Of a stretch of 32,497 bases of DNA, positions 1-9,730 are shown piece after piece. The translations under genes were made by a program, and so were the position numbers. Within the stretch, counting starts at the first letter, position 1, and the number at the start of each line of letters is the position of its first letter. The stretch spans positions 1 to 32,497 of the forward strand of contig JAFGGL010000077.1 in the NCBI GenBank assembly GCA_016930575.1, in the 5' to 3' direction. Source of the stretch: Clostridiales bacterium. GTDB lineage: Bacteria; Bacillota; Clostridia; Christensenellales; Aristaeellaceae. Under the pieces are notes generated by a model, which did not search any database, was not told the DNA's origin, and worked only from the letters and a program-made list of their open reading frames with translations.

Positions 1-1473
<1,473 letters not shown>

Positions 1474-1490
1474 TTCTTTGCCTCCTATGA

Positions 1491-2789
1491 TTACTGCTCC
1501 TCGAGTGTTTTCAGCCGTTCCAGCACCGCATGAAGGATATCCTCCGCCAGTTCGTCCACAGGCTTGCTGCCGTCCACGACCAGAAAACGTTTGGGATTTT
1601 CTTTGATGAGTTGATCGTACGCCTCGCGCGTGCGCTCGTAAAACGCCGGCGGCTGGCTTTCCAGCCGGTCCGGCTTGGAGGCGTCCCGGCGTCGCTTGAG
1701 CGCTTCTGCCGAATCCGTCATCCACAGGTAGATTGTGGCGTCCGGTATCATCTCCCGGATGGCAAAGGCGTTGATCTGCCCGACCTCGTTCACGCCAAGC
1801 TCCCTGCCGCCGCCCTGGTACGCGATGGAACTGTCCACGAAACGGTCGCACAGCACCAGCTTGCCCGCTTCCACCGCGGGGCGGATGACCTCGTGTACGT
1901 GCTGCGCCCGCGCGGCGGCATACAGCAGCGCTTCGCAGGACGCCGACATCTCCATGTTGTCCGTCGTCAGGACTAGATCGCGGATGTTTTCGCTGATCTT
2001 GCAGCCTCCCGGTTCGCGTGTCTGCACCACGTCGTAACCGTAATCAACGAGTTTCTTCAGAAGCAGATTGATCTGCGTCGTTTTCCCGCTTCCGTCCAGG
2101 CCTTCCACGGACAGGAAATATCCGCGCGGGCGCGTGCAGCCGGGACACAGCAGTTCCATCAGCTCTTGGGTTGTATCCGCGATATGGGTCGGTTTCGTTG
2201 CCTTTAACTCGCCTTCCGCGGCATAGCCGTATCCCGCGCCGATCGTATCGATCCCGTTTGCCTTCGCGCCTTCGATATCGAATTTGCGGTCGCCGACCAT
2301 CACGGCGCGGCGGCAGGTTTCCGGCAGCGCCCTTCTGATCAGTTCCGCCTTGCCGATCTGCGCGTCGTTGTTGTCTTCGCCGATGATACGGTCGAAATAC
2401 CGCCTCAGATGAAAATGCTCTAGCAGGCTAACCGTACGGGCGAGCGGCTTAGAAGTGGCGACGGCGAGATACACGCCGTTTTTTTTGAGCATCGTCAGCA
2501 TCGTGCGGATATGCGGAAATACGCTGTAAAGGTAGATGCCGACTTCGTCGAAATGCTTCACATAGTACTGAACGGCCTTTTTCACCTGTTCCCCCGAAAG
2601 GCCGGCGACCCGCATGAAGGATTCGCCCAGTGCCGGGCCGATAAGCTGTCTGAGTTTATCATCCGGCAGCATGGGTGCGTCAAGCTTTTCCATCGCATAG
2701 CGCAGCGACGCCAGAATACCGTGTTCCGAGCACGTCAGCGTACCGTCCAGATCGAATACGACCGCGTCGTAGGGCAGTGTGTTTTGCAT
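1491..2789 (-). CDS. tmk: Fusion of a HAD phosphatase (Gph-like) and thymidylate kinase
   Basis: A 432-residue two-domain protein. Residues 1-215 form a HAD hydrolase of the phosphoglycolate phosphatase/PpaX type: motif I FDLDGT (nucleophile Asp13, Asp15), motif II ATSKP near 111-115, Lys147, and motif IV GDRKFD (166-171). Residues 222-432 form a complete thymidylate kinase, which phosphorylates dTMP to dTDP: P-loop GLDGSGKTT (230-238), TREPGG (257-262), DRFVDSS (315-321), and an Arg-rich lid at 366-376. The basic residues sit in the lid and not the P-loop, as in type II enzymes. About six residues, including CPGC at 215-218, join the domains. Start 2789 has GAGGAG upstream and falls 11 bases after the decarboxylase stop. 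This is the only tmk in view, so the kinase half is presumably essential; the HAD substrate is unknown, with nucleotide house-cleaning an obvious guess. Confidence 0.92.
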   Translation of the reverse strand: MQNTLPYDAVVFDLDGTLTCSEHGILASLRYAMEKLDAPMLPDDKLRQLIGPALGESFMRVAGLSGEQVKKAVQYYVKHFDEVGIYLYSVFPHIRTMLTMLKKNGVYLAVATSKPLARTVSLLEHFHLRRYFDRIIGEDNNDAQIGKAELIRRALPETCRRAVMVGDRKFDIEGAKANGIDTIGAGYGYAAEGELKATKPTHIADTTQELMELLCPGCTRPRGYFLSVEGLDGSGKTTQINLLLKKLVDYGYDVVQTREPGGCKISENIRDLVLTTDNMEMSASCEALLYAAARAQHVHEVIRPAVEAGKLVLCDRFVDSSIAYQGGGRELGVNEVGQINAFAIREMIPDATIYLWMTDSAEALKRRRDASKPDRLESQPPAFYERTREAYDQLIKENPKRFLVVDGSKPVDELAEDILHAVLERLKTLEEQ

Positions 2790-2800
2790 CTCGTTTCTCC

Positions 2801-4150
2801 TCATTTCACGCACCGGATGCCGCCGCATACGCCGAACAGGCGGTGCGCTGGCGTTTCGCCGATCATCTCCGCGATTTCTACTGTAACGATTTCTCCCGCG
2901 GTCAGCCATGCGGCACCGGGCGGGTAGAGCCCGACGTTTGCCGCGCTGACGCGCCCAACCGCATCCCGCGGTTCCAAAGTCTCCGTATCCGCAAACGCGG
3001 CCACGTGCAGCGGCAGTTTCCTCTCCGGCCAAATGTCCGGTTTTAATTTCAACGGCAACGGCGCCGCAGCGCCCGTGTTTTCTCCGGCGATCTGTTTGAG
3101 GACGTCCAGCAGTTTACCGAGCCTCTCTTCCCCGTCAAGCAGGGACAGAATACACACGATATGCCGCGTGTCGCTCATCTCCACGTCGATGTCCATATCC
3201 TGCAGCGTCCGCCGCAGCCGTTCCCCGCCCTGCGGCGCGCGAAGCACCAAACGCAGGCGGTCCGCCGTAACGCCGTTCCGATCATCGGCAAATCCGAGGG
3301 CGGAGGCTTTCAAGCAGAACTCCTCTGTTGCTTTCTGCAGGCACATGCAGGCTTCCTGCCCGTGCTCGTCCATCCACGCGCGGGCGTCGTCCATCGACTG
3401 CATCAGCGCAAAGGACGGGCTGGCGCTCTGCACCATACGAAGGATACCGCGCAGCCTTTCGCAATCAATGCCGTCCATCGCGTGCAGCCATGCCGCCGGG
3501 TTGACGGCCGGGAGGGTTTTGTGCGCCGACTGCACGAACAGATCCGCGCCGCGCGCGCCCGCGTTTCGTATGTCCCTGCGCCAGTTGAAGTACGCGCCGT
3601 GGGCTTCGTCGCACAGCAGCAGCTTTCCCCTCTTGTGTGCGGCGTCCGCAATCGCAGGCAGATCGCACAGGATACCGTAGTAATCGCAGCTGACGGCAAG
3701 CGCCGCCTTTGCCTGCGGATGTTCGGTCAGTGCTTTTTTGTATGCTTCAGGTTCCGTAAGTAGCCATCCGCCGGGCGTTTCCTCGAGTTCCGTAAAAACA
3801 GGCTCGATCCCAGCCACGGCGCAGACGTTCAGTGCGCTCAGGTGTACGTTACGCGGCAGGATGACCGTATCCCCGCGCCTGCATGCGTACAAAAGCATCG
3901 CATAAATCCCTGCCGTCGAGCCGCCCTGCAGCATAAAGGAGGTCTTCGTTTTCGCGCTTTCCGCCAATAACTGCTCCGCCTTTAAAATCGCGCCTGACGG
4001 CTGGTACAGGTCGTCTGTCACGGGCAGTTCGGTGGTTTCCGACAGGTAGGGATCGAATGCTCCGTAAGGCGCGTTTCCCTGGGAAGCGGGCATGTGCAGC
4101 GATATGCGTTTTGATACCGTCTGCAGCAGCTCGTGCATCGGCCGTCGCAT
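2801..4150 (-). CDS. PLP-dependent Orn/Lys/Arg decarboxylase family protein (YaaO-like)
   Basis: A 449-residue fold-type I PLP enzyme of the Orn/Lys/Arg decarboxylase group. The cofactor site is clear: QGGSTAG (75-81) for phosphate binding, DEAHGAYF (181-188) with Asp181 contacting the pyridine nitrogen and His184, and SAHKTLPA with the Schiff-base Lys211. It lacks the N-terminal wing domain of large inducible enterobacterial decarboxylases, matching the shorter Bacillus SpeA/YaaO type, and keeps a small C-terminal domain. The start at 4150 is preferred because GGGGAGG lies 8-14 bases upstream; the longer frame to 4309 has no such site. In Bacillus subtilis yaaO also stands directly before tmk, so the order agrees with a conserved linkage. 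Substrate (lysine, arginine or ornithine) cannot be decided. Confidence 0.85.
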   Translation of the reverse strand: MRRPMHELLQTVSKRISLHMPASQGNAPYGAFDPYLSETTELPVTDDLYQPSGAILKAEQLLAESAKTKTSFMLQGGSTAGIYAMLLYACRRGDTVILPRNVHLSALNVCAVAGIEPVFTELEETPGGWLLTEPEAYKKALTEHPQAKAALAVSCDYYGILCDLPAIADAAHKRGKLLLCDEAHGAYFNWRRDIRNAGARGADLFVQSAHKTLPAVNPAAWLHAMDGIDCERLRGILRMVQSASPSFALMQSMDDARAWMDEHGQEACMCLQKATEEFCLKASALGFADDRNGVTADRLRLVLRAPQGGERLRRTLQDMDIDVEMSDTRHIVCILSLLDGEERLGKLLDVLKQIAGENTGAAAPLPLKLKPDIWPERKLPLHVAAFADTETLEPRDAVGRVSAANVGLYPPGAAWLTAGEIVTVEIAEMIGETPAHRLFGVCGGIRCVK

Positions 4151-4182
4151 CCCGCTCGCCTCCCCTTTGTTTGTCCACCGTA

Positions 4183-4211
4183 AGAATAACAAATTAACAG
4201 GCCGTGCGCAA
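4183..4211 (-). promoter_or_regulatory. Candidate sigma-A promoter for the decarboxylase-tmk-cupin-mnmA operon
   Basis: On the minus strand TTGCGC (4206-4211) and TATTCT (4183-4188) are 17 bases apart, about 30 bases before the decarboxylase start. The -10 matches consensus at four of six positions, so this is only a moderate prediction; no better pair was seen in the divergent intergenic region. Confidence 0.35.
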
Positions 4212-4303
4212 GATATACGCCGCCGCGCGCTGTCGGTTTCATTGTTTGAAAGATAAGCGTAGATATAAATGAATCCCGCATCGGATTTCGTTACAAAGCT
4301 CCC

Positions 4304-4332
4304 TTGCATCTTCCATTGGAATGCGCTAGAAT
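4304..4332 (+). promoter_or_regulatory. Sigma-A promoter for the MFS transporter gene
   Basis: TTGCAT (4304-4309) and TAGAAT (4327-4332) are separated by exactly 17 bases. Transcription would start near 4339, giving a leader of about 45-50 bases before the ribosome binding site at 4378-4383. It lies in the 234-base divergent gap between the decarboxylase and transporter genes; nothing else is evident there besides the opposing promoter candidate. Confidence 0.6.
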
Positions 4333-4390
4333 ATCATGAAACTCTTAATGACCACCCCTCGCTTAACACCGGACGGCGGAGGACATGGGT

Positions 4391-5866
4391 ATGAGAAACA
4401 GACAGGGACGCCCGCCATTCCGATTGCGCTTTTTCAACGACAGCGGCATGGCCGAACAGCTTCGCAAGAACCTGTATTGGGTCATCTGGTCGGTGACCAT
4501 CGGCATGGTCGGTTTTGTGATCACCGGCGGGCCGGTTTGGAGCGCGTTCCAGCGCGAGGTACTCGGCGCCAACGATTTTCAGATCGGCCTGATTTCCGCC
4601 ATCCCCGTCGCCACCTGCGCCCTGCAGCTGTTCATCAGCTACTATATGGAGAAGAAGCGCAACCGCCGCTTCCTTTTTCTGTTTCTGGGGCTATCCGGCC
4701 GCGTATTGTGGTTGCCGATCGCGTTGGTTCCCTATATCTTCCCTTCGTTCTCCGTCGATCTGCGCATCTGGCTTGTGATCGTGTTTGTCGTCATCATCTC
4801 CGGCACCAACAGCGGGGTGAACCTTGCTTACGGCAGCCTGATGGGCGATCTGGTTCCCATCAACATCCGCGGCTCGTATTTCAGCGTACGCCAGCGTATC
4901 AGCCTGATTTCCGGCGTGATCACCGGCCTGCTGATCTCCGCGATGGTCGACCGCGTGGGGCTGGTCGGGTATTCCATCGCGCTCGCCGTAGCGGGCGTCA
5001 CGCTGATGCTGGATATCGTCTGCTACTTCTTCGTCAAGTGGCCGAACATGGAGGAAGCGCATCTGCCGCCGCTTCTGACCTTGCTCAAGGAAGTGTTTTC
5101 CAACAAGCGCTTTGTGAAGATCGTTGTGTTTTATTCTTCCTGGCTGTTCGCCGTCAATATCGCCGCGCCGTTCTGGAACATCCATATGCTGGAATACCTG
5201 AAGATGAATCTTACGCAGATGGCGCTGTATTCGCAGATCGTCTCCGGGCTCGCATCCATCATGATCGTTACGCGCTGGGGCCGCCTCATCGACCGGTACG
5301 GAAACAAACCGGTATTGCAGATGGCGGCCATGTGCATCGTTCTGTCACCCGTACCGTGGTTGTTTGCAACCAACTCCACGGCCTGGATCATCATCATTTC
5401 CAACGTAATCTCCGGCGCGACCTGGCCGGTCATCGACATCTGCCAGCAGAACCTGTATCTGTCACAGTCGCCGCGCACGCACCGGTCGATGTATATCGCG
5501 GTGTTTTTCGCCTGTATCAACCTGTTCGGCGTCGCGCTCGCCAACGCCGCCGGCGGATATCTGATGCAATCTCCGTTCGCGGCCCTCACGCTGCGCTTTC
5601 CGGTGGTTCTGGGCCTGGATTTCTCCAAAATGCACTGGATGATCCTCACGTCCATTATACTGCGGATCGTCGTGCTGTTGATCTTCCTGCCGCGCATTCA
5701 CGAGGACGGCGCGCAGACCCTATCCGGTACGGTGAAAGGAATCGCAACCGATACCGGCGGTCAAATGCGGCGCCGCATCGATATGATACGCTTGTCCTTC
5801 CTGCGAAAACGCCTGCGCAGGCAAATTCAGAATGAAGCGCTTGAAATCACAGATCCCGGCAAATAA
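4391..5866 (+). CDS. Major facilitator superfamily transporter
   Basis: A polytopic membrane protein of about 491 residues with roughly twelve hydrophobic segments in two halves separated by a cytoplasmic loop (HLPPLLTLLKEVFSNKRF). Short basic loops such as MEKKRNRR follow transmembrane segments as expected for MFS proteins, and VTRWGRLIDRYGNKP is a recognisable MFS motif A-like loop. The C-terminal tail of about 50 residues is rich in Arg and probably cytoplasmic. Substrate cannot be told. GGAGG at 4378-4382 lies 8 bases before the ATG at 4391 and only 2 bases before the ATG at 4385, so 4391 is preferred; the two differ by two codons. It has its own promoter and seems to be a single-gene unit, followed 74 bases later by another gene with its own promoter. 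Confidence 0.85.
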   Translation: MRNRQGRPPFRLRFFNDSGMAEQLRKNLYWVIWSVTIGMVGFVITGGPVWSAFQREVLGANDFQIGLISAIPVATCALQLFISYYMEKKRNRRFLFLFLGLSGRVLWLPIALVPYIFPSFSVDLRIWLVIVFVVIISGTNSGVNLAYGSLMGDLVPINIRGSYFSVRQRISLISGVITGLLISAMVDRVGLVGYSIALAVAGVTLMLDIVCYFFVKWPNMEEAHLPPLLTLLKEVFSNKRFVKIVVFYSSWLFAVNIAAPFWNIHMLEYLKMNLTQMALYSQIVSGLASIMIVTRWGRLIDRYGNKPVLQMAAMCIVLSPVPWLFATNSTAWIIIISNVISGATWPVIDICQQNLYLSQSPRTHRSMYIAVFFACINLFGVALANAAGGYLMQSPFAALTLRFPVVLGLDFSKMHWMILTSIILRIVVLLIFLPRIHEDGAQTLSGTVKGIATDTGGQMRRRIDMIRLSFLRKRLRRQIQNEALEITDPGK

Positions 5867-5888
5867 TCCGGCCGAAAACAGGAATTTC

Positions 5889-5917
5889 TTACTATTTAGC
5901 GAATAGTGTCATATAAT
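5889..5917 (+). promoter_or_regulatory. Promoter for the zinc-ribbon ectodomain gene
   Basis: A perfect TATAAT (5912-5917) preceded after 17 bases by TTACTA (5889-5894). It lies in the short gap behind the MFS gene; the start codon follows at 5941 with AGGGGGGTGG as ribosome binding site, so the leader is under 20 bases. No clear terminator for the MFS gene is seen in this gap. Confidence 0.55.
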
Positions 5918-5940
5918 TGTAATCTTTTCAGGGGGGTGGA

Positions 5941-7812
5941 ATGTTGAAGTGTCCTGAATGCGGACGCTGGAACCGCGCCGCCCTGCCGCATTGCAAATAC
6001 TGCGGCACCCCGCTAGCGCCCGCGGGAGGTCCTACTGAGCCTGCATCGCCCTCCTGGCAGCATGAGCTGAAAGACGAGCCCAAGCAGTACATTCTGGTGG
6101 ATGAACTCGGCGGGACGGAAACCAGAGCGGAATATCGCGATACGCTGGCGGACGAAATGGTCAACCTCCACCGCCGGAAAAGGGAAGGCGAGGCACGGCA
6201 GAAAGAACTTCGCGAACAAGCCGCAAAGCACGGGGTCGCCCCCTCGGCCCGCACGGTGCGCACCACTTCCAACCGTTCCACCTTCTTCTCCAAGCTTCCC
6301 GATAATCCCGAAGCCACGCTGCGTCCCGTGGATTCGCGCCTAGTAGAGGACGGTTCTCCGATCGCGTCCGATGCCAGGCTTGTGCGCGCCGCCGCCTATC
6401 AGCGGGGCGGCAGACTGGCAGGCGATACCGATCCTTACAGGAACCGCCAGCTGTATGACAGCTACGACGACGTGGAAGACTATGTGCCCGAATACCAACG
6501 CACCGACGAGTACGAGCATCATAAAAACCCGACGGCCGTCATTCCGCAGCGCGTACTGAAAAAGAAGATGCGCCTGCGGCGCATCATGCTGTTGATTCTG
6601 ATCGCGGCCTTTGTCGCACTGATCGGATGGATCGGCGTCAAATACATATTGCCGATCATCAACGCGTCCAACGAGGACGCCGGTACCGCGATCACGATTA
6701 CGCCCACTATCCGTGACGACCTGGCCGCGCATACCATCACGATCTCCGGCAACGACGGCGACCGCATCTCTTTACGCGAGCTGCGGACTTCCGCCATCGT
6801 GATGGACGGCATTGCGACTTTTGATATCATGGATTACAGCTGGTATGACGATTCGGACACGACACTTGAGGAAAGCATGGAGGTCACCCTGTCGCCGTAC
6901 CTGATCACCGAATCCGGCAAGCAGACGCCGTTGGAAACGATCAGCTATACCGTGGATATCCCGCTGTCCTACATCGAACTGTACAGCCCCGGCAGCCAAT
7001 ATACGGTAGTGAGTACGGCGCTGTATACCATTGTGTTTTACGTTTCGGAAGGCAGCAAGGTGTACATCAACGGCGAGGATTTTTCCGATCTGGTCGCCAA
7101 GACTACCGGGCAGGTGAGTTACAACGCCACCGTGCAGCCCATCGGGGAAAACACCTTCGATATCGTGGTGCGCAGCCCGCACTGCCGCGAGAATTCCATG
7201 ACCGTCACGCTCTACCGCGAGAAGCAGGCGATTCCTTTGGACCTCTCCAGCGATATTTCGAACGTAAGCAACTACGACGTGATGACCATCCGCGCCACGA
7301 CCATTCCGGGCGCGATGATCCATGTGCTGTCACCCTATACGGATCTCAACATCACCGATGTCGAGCGCGACGGCAGCTTTACCTTCAAAGCGCTGTTTGA
7401 CACCATCGGCAACAATACCATCATCATCACCGCGGATTATCCGGGCAAGCCGCAGACAAGGCTGGAATACGCGGTATATTACGTACCGTCTGTGGACAAA
7501 TACAGTCGTGTGGCGTGGGATATCGTCCGCGATTATAAGGATTTGATGGATAACATGCCCATGCGGGTATCACAAAACAAGATTTACGAATGCATCGGTG
7601 AAATACTATCTATCGAAACCACGCGCCCGCAGCGCGCCTTCATGGAATGCACCAGCAAAAACGCTGCGGGGACGGTGCAAATCTACGTGGAAAACCAGAC
7701 TAAAACCGTTTGGGAGGTTGGCGAGAGATACAGATTGTACGGCGACGCATACGGGATGTACAGCCAGGTACCCTGGCTGGTCGTGCGCTATACGTATAGA
7801 CCCCGGGATTAA
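5941..7812 (+). CDS. Zinc-ribbon, single-pass membrane protein with large beta-rich ectodomain; function unknown
   Basis: A 623-residue protein I do not recognise by name. It starts with a short zinc ribbon (Cys4, Cys7, Cys18, Cys21; CPEC...CKYC). A charged, low-complexity cytoplasmic stretch follows (about 35-205), with a helical Arg/Glu-rich part at 65-97. A basic KKKMRLRR stop-transfer signal precedes one transmembrane helix (about 213-240). The rest, 245-623, is extracytoplasmic and beta-rich, with alternating hydrophobic strands and DGSF/NTIIITADYPGK-type loops that suggest two or three Ig-like sandwich domains. The last ~80 residues (GEILSIETTRPQRAFMEC...YRLYGDAYG) could be an OB-like barrel. 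Topology by inference is ribbon inside, barrel outside. Start is fixed by AGGGGGGTGG. Its stop overlaps the yraN stop from the opposite strand. Similar zinc-ribbon/TM architectures occur in uncharacterised Firmicutes proteins. Confidence 0.8.
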   Translation: MLKCPECGRWNRAALPHCKYCGTPLAPAGGPTEPASPSWQHELKDEPKQYILVDELGGTETRAEYRDTLADEMVNLHRRKREGEARQKELREQAAKHGVAPSARTVRTTSNRSTFFSKLPDNPEATLRPVDSRLVEDGSPIASDARLVRAAAYQRGGRLAGDTDPYRNRQLYDSYDDVEDYVPEYQRTDEYEHHKNPTAVIPQRVLKKKMRLRRIMLLILIAAFVALIGWIGVKYILPIINASNEDAGTAITITPTIRDDLAAHTITISGNDGDRISLRELRTSAIVMDGIATFDIMDYSWYDDSDTTLEESMEVTLSPYLITESGKQTPLETISYTVDIPLSYIELYSPGSQYTVVSTALYTIVFYVSEGSKVYINGEDFSDLVAKTTGQVSYNATVQPIGENTFDIVVRSPHCRENSMTVTLYREKQAIPLDLSSDISNVSNYDVMTIRATTIPGAMIHVLSPYTDLNITDVERDGSFTFKALFDTIGNNTIIITADYPGKPQTRLEYAVYYVPSVDKYSRVAWDIVRDYKDLMDNMPMRVSQNKIYECIGEILSIETTRPQRAFMECTSKNAAGTVQIYVENQTKTVWEVGERYRLYGDAYGMYSQVPWLVVRYTYRPRD

Positions 7813-8165
7813 AATTCCTTCCCCCGGAACGCGTCTTTGATATGCTGGATGCCGTCCGCGGTTTCTTCCACCACGTCGAAGCGCACGGGCCCGTCGTGTT
7901 CGTGCTTGGACAGATAATACAGCGCGGTCTTCACAATCCTGCGCTGTTTTTTCATCGTGACGGCGATCAGCCCGTCGCCGGCCGCGCCGGTATAGCGCAG
8001 TTTGACTTCCACAAACACCAGCGTATCGCCGTCCAGCATGATCAGGTCCGCCTCGCCGCCGTGGGCGCGGTAGCGCTTGTGCACGAGCCGCATTCCTTTT
8101 TGTTCCAAATACGCGAGGGCCCGGCCTTCTCCGGCCAGGCCCTTATCATAGGTCCTGTCAGTCAT
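7809..8165 (-). CDS. yraN: YraN family (UPF0102) endonuclease-like protein
   Basis: A 118-residue protein with the UPF0102 fold. The N-terminal [17 protein letters not shown] helix is followed by GGEADLI (Glu38, Asp40) and FVEVK (Glu53, Lys55), the pattern of the PD-(D/E)XK-like nuclease core. Length is standard for the family. The ATG at 8165 lies inside the end of glyA, with an eight-base overlap, so translation is probably coupled. In many bacteria yraN sits between rnhB and comM or near dprA; here it has moved behind glyA while the rnhB-comM gap holds a glycosyltransferase. Its biological role is not well settled; a nuclease in DNA or RNA maintenance is the usual proposal. Confidence 0.9.
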   Translation of the reverse strand: MTDRTYDKGLAGEGRALAYLEQKGMRLVHKRYRAHGGEADLIMLDGDTLVFVEVKLRYTGAAGDGLIAVTMKKQRRIVKTALYYLSKHEHDGPVRFDVVEETADGIQHIKDAFRGKEF

Positions 8166-9414
8166 CGGGGAAGGTCTCGTAGAGCGGGAAGTCTCTCATC
8201 ATTTCGATGACGTCTGTCTCCACGCCCGCGCAGGCCGTCTCCCCGCCCCGTATCACGCGGGCGAAGAAGCCGGCGATCTTGTCCATATCGCTTTCCACCA
8301 TGCCGCGGGTGGTGACCGCGGGCGTGCCCACGCGGATGCCGCTGGCAACGGTGGGCTTGAGTTTTTCGCCGGGGATGGTGTTTTTATTCGTGGTGATGCG
8401 GCAGAGGCTTAACAGGTTTTCCATCTCTTTGCCTGTCCTGCCGGTGTTGGTCAGGTCGATTAAGATCAAATGGTTGTCCGTGCCGCCCGATACCATATCG
8501 ATGCCGTTTTTCCGGAATGCGTTTTCCAGCGCCTTCGCGTTGAGGATGACCTGGCGCTGGTACGCCTTGAATTCCGGCTGCAGCGCTTCGTGGAAGCATA
8601 CGGCCTTCGCCGCGATCACGTGCATCAGCGGGCCGCCCTGCGTGCCGGGGAAGATTGCTTTGTCTACAGCCTTGGCGTATTCTTCTTTGCATAAGATCAC
8701 GCCGCCGCGCGGCCCGCGCAGGGTCTTGTGTGTGGTGGAGGTCACAAAATCGGCGTACGGTACGGGGCTTTCGTGCTCGCCTGCCGCCACCAGCCCGGCG
8801 ATGTGAGCGATATCCACCATAAACAGGCTGCCGGCCTCGTCGCAGATTTCTTTCATCCGCTTGAAATCGATCGCGCGCGGATAGGCCGACGCGCCCGCCA
8901 CGATCAGCCTGGGTTTGTGCTCGATTGCGAGGCTGCGCAGAAGGTCATAGTCGATCCTGCCTGTCTTTTCATCCACGCCGTAGGGTATGAAATTGAAATA
9001 CTTGCCGGAGATGTTCACCCTGCTGCCGTGGGTCAGGTGTCCGCCGTGGCTCAGGTTCATGCCGAGCACTGTATCGCCGGGATTCAAAACCGCAAAATAG
9101 ACGGCTGTGTTCGCCTGCGCGCCGCTGTGCGGCTGCACGTTTGCGTGCTCTGCGCCGAATATCTTCTTTACGCGGTCGCGTGCCAGGTCTTCGGAAACGT
9201 CCACGAATTCGCATCCGCCGTAGTAGCGGTGCCCCGGGTATCCTTCGGCATATTTGTTGGTCAGGGGGGAACCCATCGCTTCCAGAACGGCGCTGGAGAC
9301 GAAGTTTTCCGACGCGATCAATTCGATATGATCCCGTTGGCGTTTGACCTCGTCGGCAATGGTTTGAAAGAGTTCCGGGTCGCTTTTCATCACATGGCTG
9401 AAATTCAATGGCAT
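8158..9414 (-). CDS. glyA: Serine hydroxymethyltransferase
   Basis: GlyA is the cytoplasmic PLP enzyme that converts serine plus tetrahydrofolate to glycine plus 5,10-methylenetetrahydrofolate, feeding one-carbon units to thymidylate, purine and methionine synthesis. The 418-residue length is typical. Visible motifs are IELIASENF (30-38), [15 protein letters not shown] (53-67), SGAQAN (97-102), [10 protein letters not shown] (121-130), VDIAHIAGL (200-208) and [14 protein letters not shown] with the PLP lysine at 230. A GGGAGAG ribosome site stands just before the ATG. The gene starts about 36 bases after the SRP RNA with no terminator between, and overlaps yraN at its 3' end. Methylene-THF would also support the TrmFO enzyme encoded further along. 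Confidence 0.98.
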   Translation of the reverse strand: MPLNFSHVMKSDPELFQTIADEVKRQRDHIELIASENFVSSAVLEAMGSPLTNKYAEGYPGHRYYGGCEFVDVSEDLARDRVKKIFGAEHANVQPHSGAQANTAVYFAVLNPGDTVLGMNLSHGGHLTHGSRVNISGKYFNFIPYGVDEKTGRIDYDLLRSLAIEHKPRLIVAGASAYPRAIDFKRMKEICDEAGSLFMVDIAHIAGLVAAGEHESPVPYADFVTSTTHKTLRGPRGGVILCKEEYAKAVDKAIFPGTQGGPLMHVIAAKAVCFHEALQPEFKAYQRQVILNAKALENAFRKNGIDMVSGGTDNHLILIDLTNTGRTGKEMENLLSLCRITTNKNTIPGEKLKPTVASGIRVGTPAVTTRGMVESDMDKIAGFFARVIRGGETACAGVETDVIEMMRDFPLYETFPDD

Positions 9415-9449
9415 CTCTCCCTTATATCTGCTGATACCGTATGCACTCC

Positions 9450-9546
9450 GGCTGAGTGGCCCCGCAGCACATCCCAGAAAGCGCTTACTGCTGCTACCTT
9501 CCGGTCCTGACAGGGTTCACGCCTTGAGATCGCACGGGACTCAACC
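9450..9546 (-). ncRNA. ffs: Signal recognition particle RNA, bacterial small (4.5S) type
   Basis: Read on the minus strand, the hallmark apical SRP hairpin is present: GTCAGG, then CCGGAAGG, then TAGCAGCA, the Ffh-binding loop E/tetraloop region. Flanking arms close into one long rod: GGTTGAGT at the 5' side pairs base for base with ACTCAGCC at the 3' side, and CCCG pairs with CGGG after a small bulge. The given ends mark this closing helix (97 nt); the true transcript probably starts near 9563. The RNA partners with Ffh in co-translational targeting to the membrane. It lacks the Alu domain found in Bacillus 6S-type SRP RNA, as in many clostridia. It stands directly ahead of glyA. Confidence 0.93.
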
Positions 9547-9569
9547 GTCATCGTACACACGGCGTTGCT

Positions 9570-9598
9570 ATTATACCGTTTAGCTTATAAAAATGCAA
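9570..9598 (-). promoter_or_regulatory. Strong sigma-A promoter for SRP RNA (and probably glyA-yraN)
   Basis: On the minus strand TTGCAT (9593-9598) and a perfect TATAAT (9570-9575) are 17 bases apart, placing transcription start near 9563, about 16 bases ahead of the SRP closing stem. The remaining interval to the exporter gene (about 9599-9730) shows no gene, and I could not pick out a convincing plus-strand promoter in it. Confidence 0.75.
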
Positions 9599-9730
9599 CC
9601 GGAAGCAACCCATGCGCAGCCGACGGGATCTTGTTTTGCATTTTTATGAAAACCGTGTTACCGTGTCCCTGGATATTGATGTATGCCGTTATCGATACCC
9701 GTTAAATTTTGTTTCAGAAAGGCTCAGCAT

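Noticed and set aside
1474-1851. Longer cupin start running into the tmk region
   Set aside because: The extra 126 residues are low-quality Arg/Gly sequence overlapping the thymidylate kinase; GGAGG marks the start at 1473.
4336-5835. A 499-codon open frame on the plus strand overlapping the MFS gene
   Set aside because: It is rich in His, Arg, Pro and Gln with no hydrophobic pattern or ribosome site, whereas the +2 shifted frame encodes a clear membrane transporter.
7800-7830. Possible hairpin CCGGG/CCCGG at the convergent gene ends as a terminator
   Set aside because: The stem is only five pairs with a loop of about 15 bases and no T-run on either side.
9599-9730. Promoter or small gene ahead of the EamA exporter
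   Set aside because: TTGTTT, TTGCAT and TTGATG hexamers occur but none has a -10 at 16-18 bases; no small frame with a ribosome site was seen.
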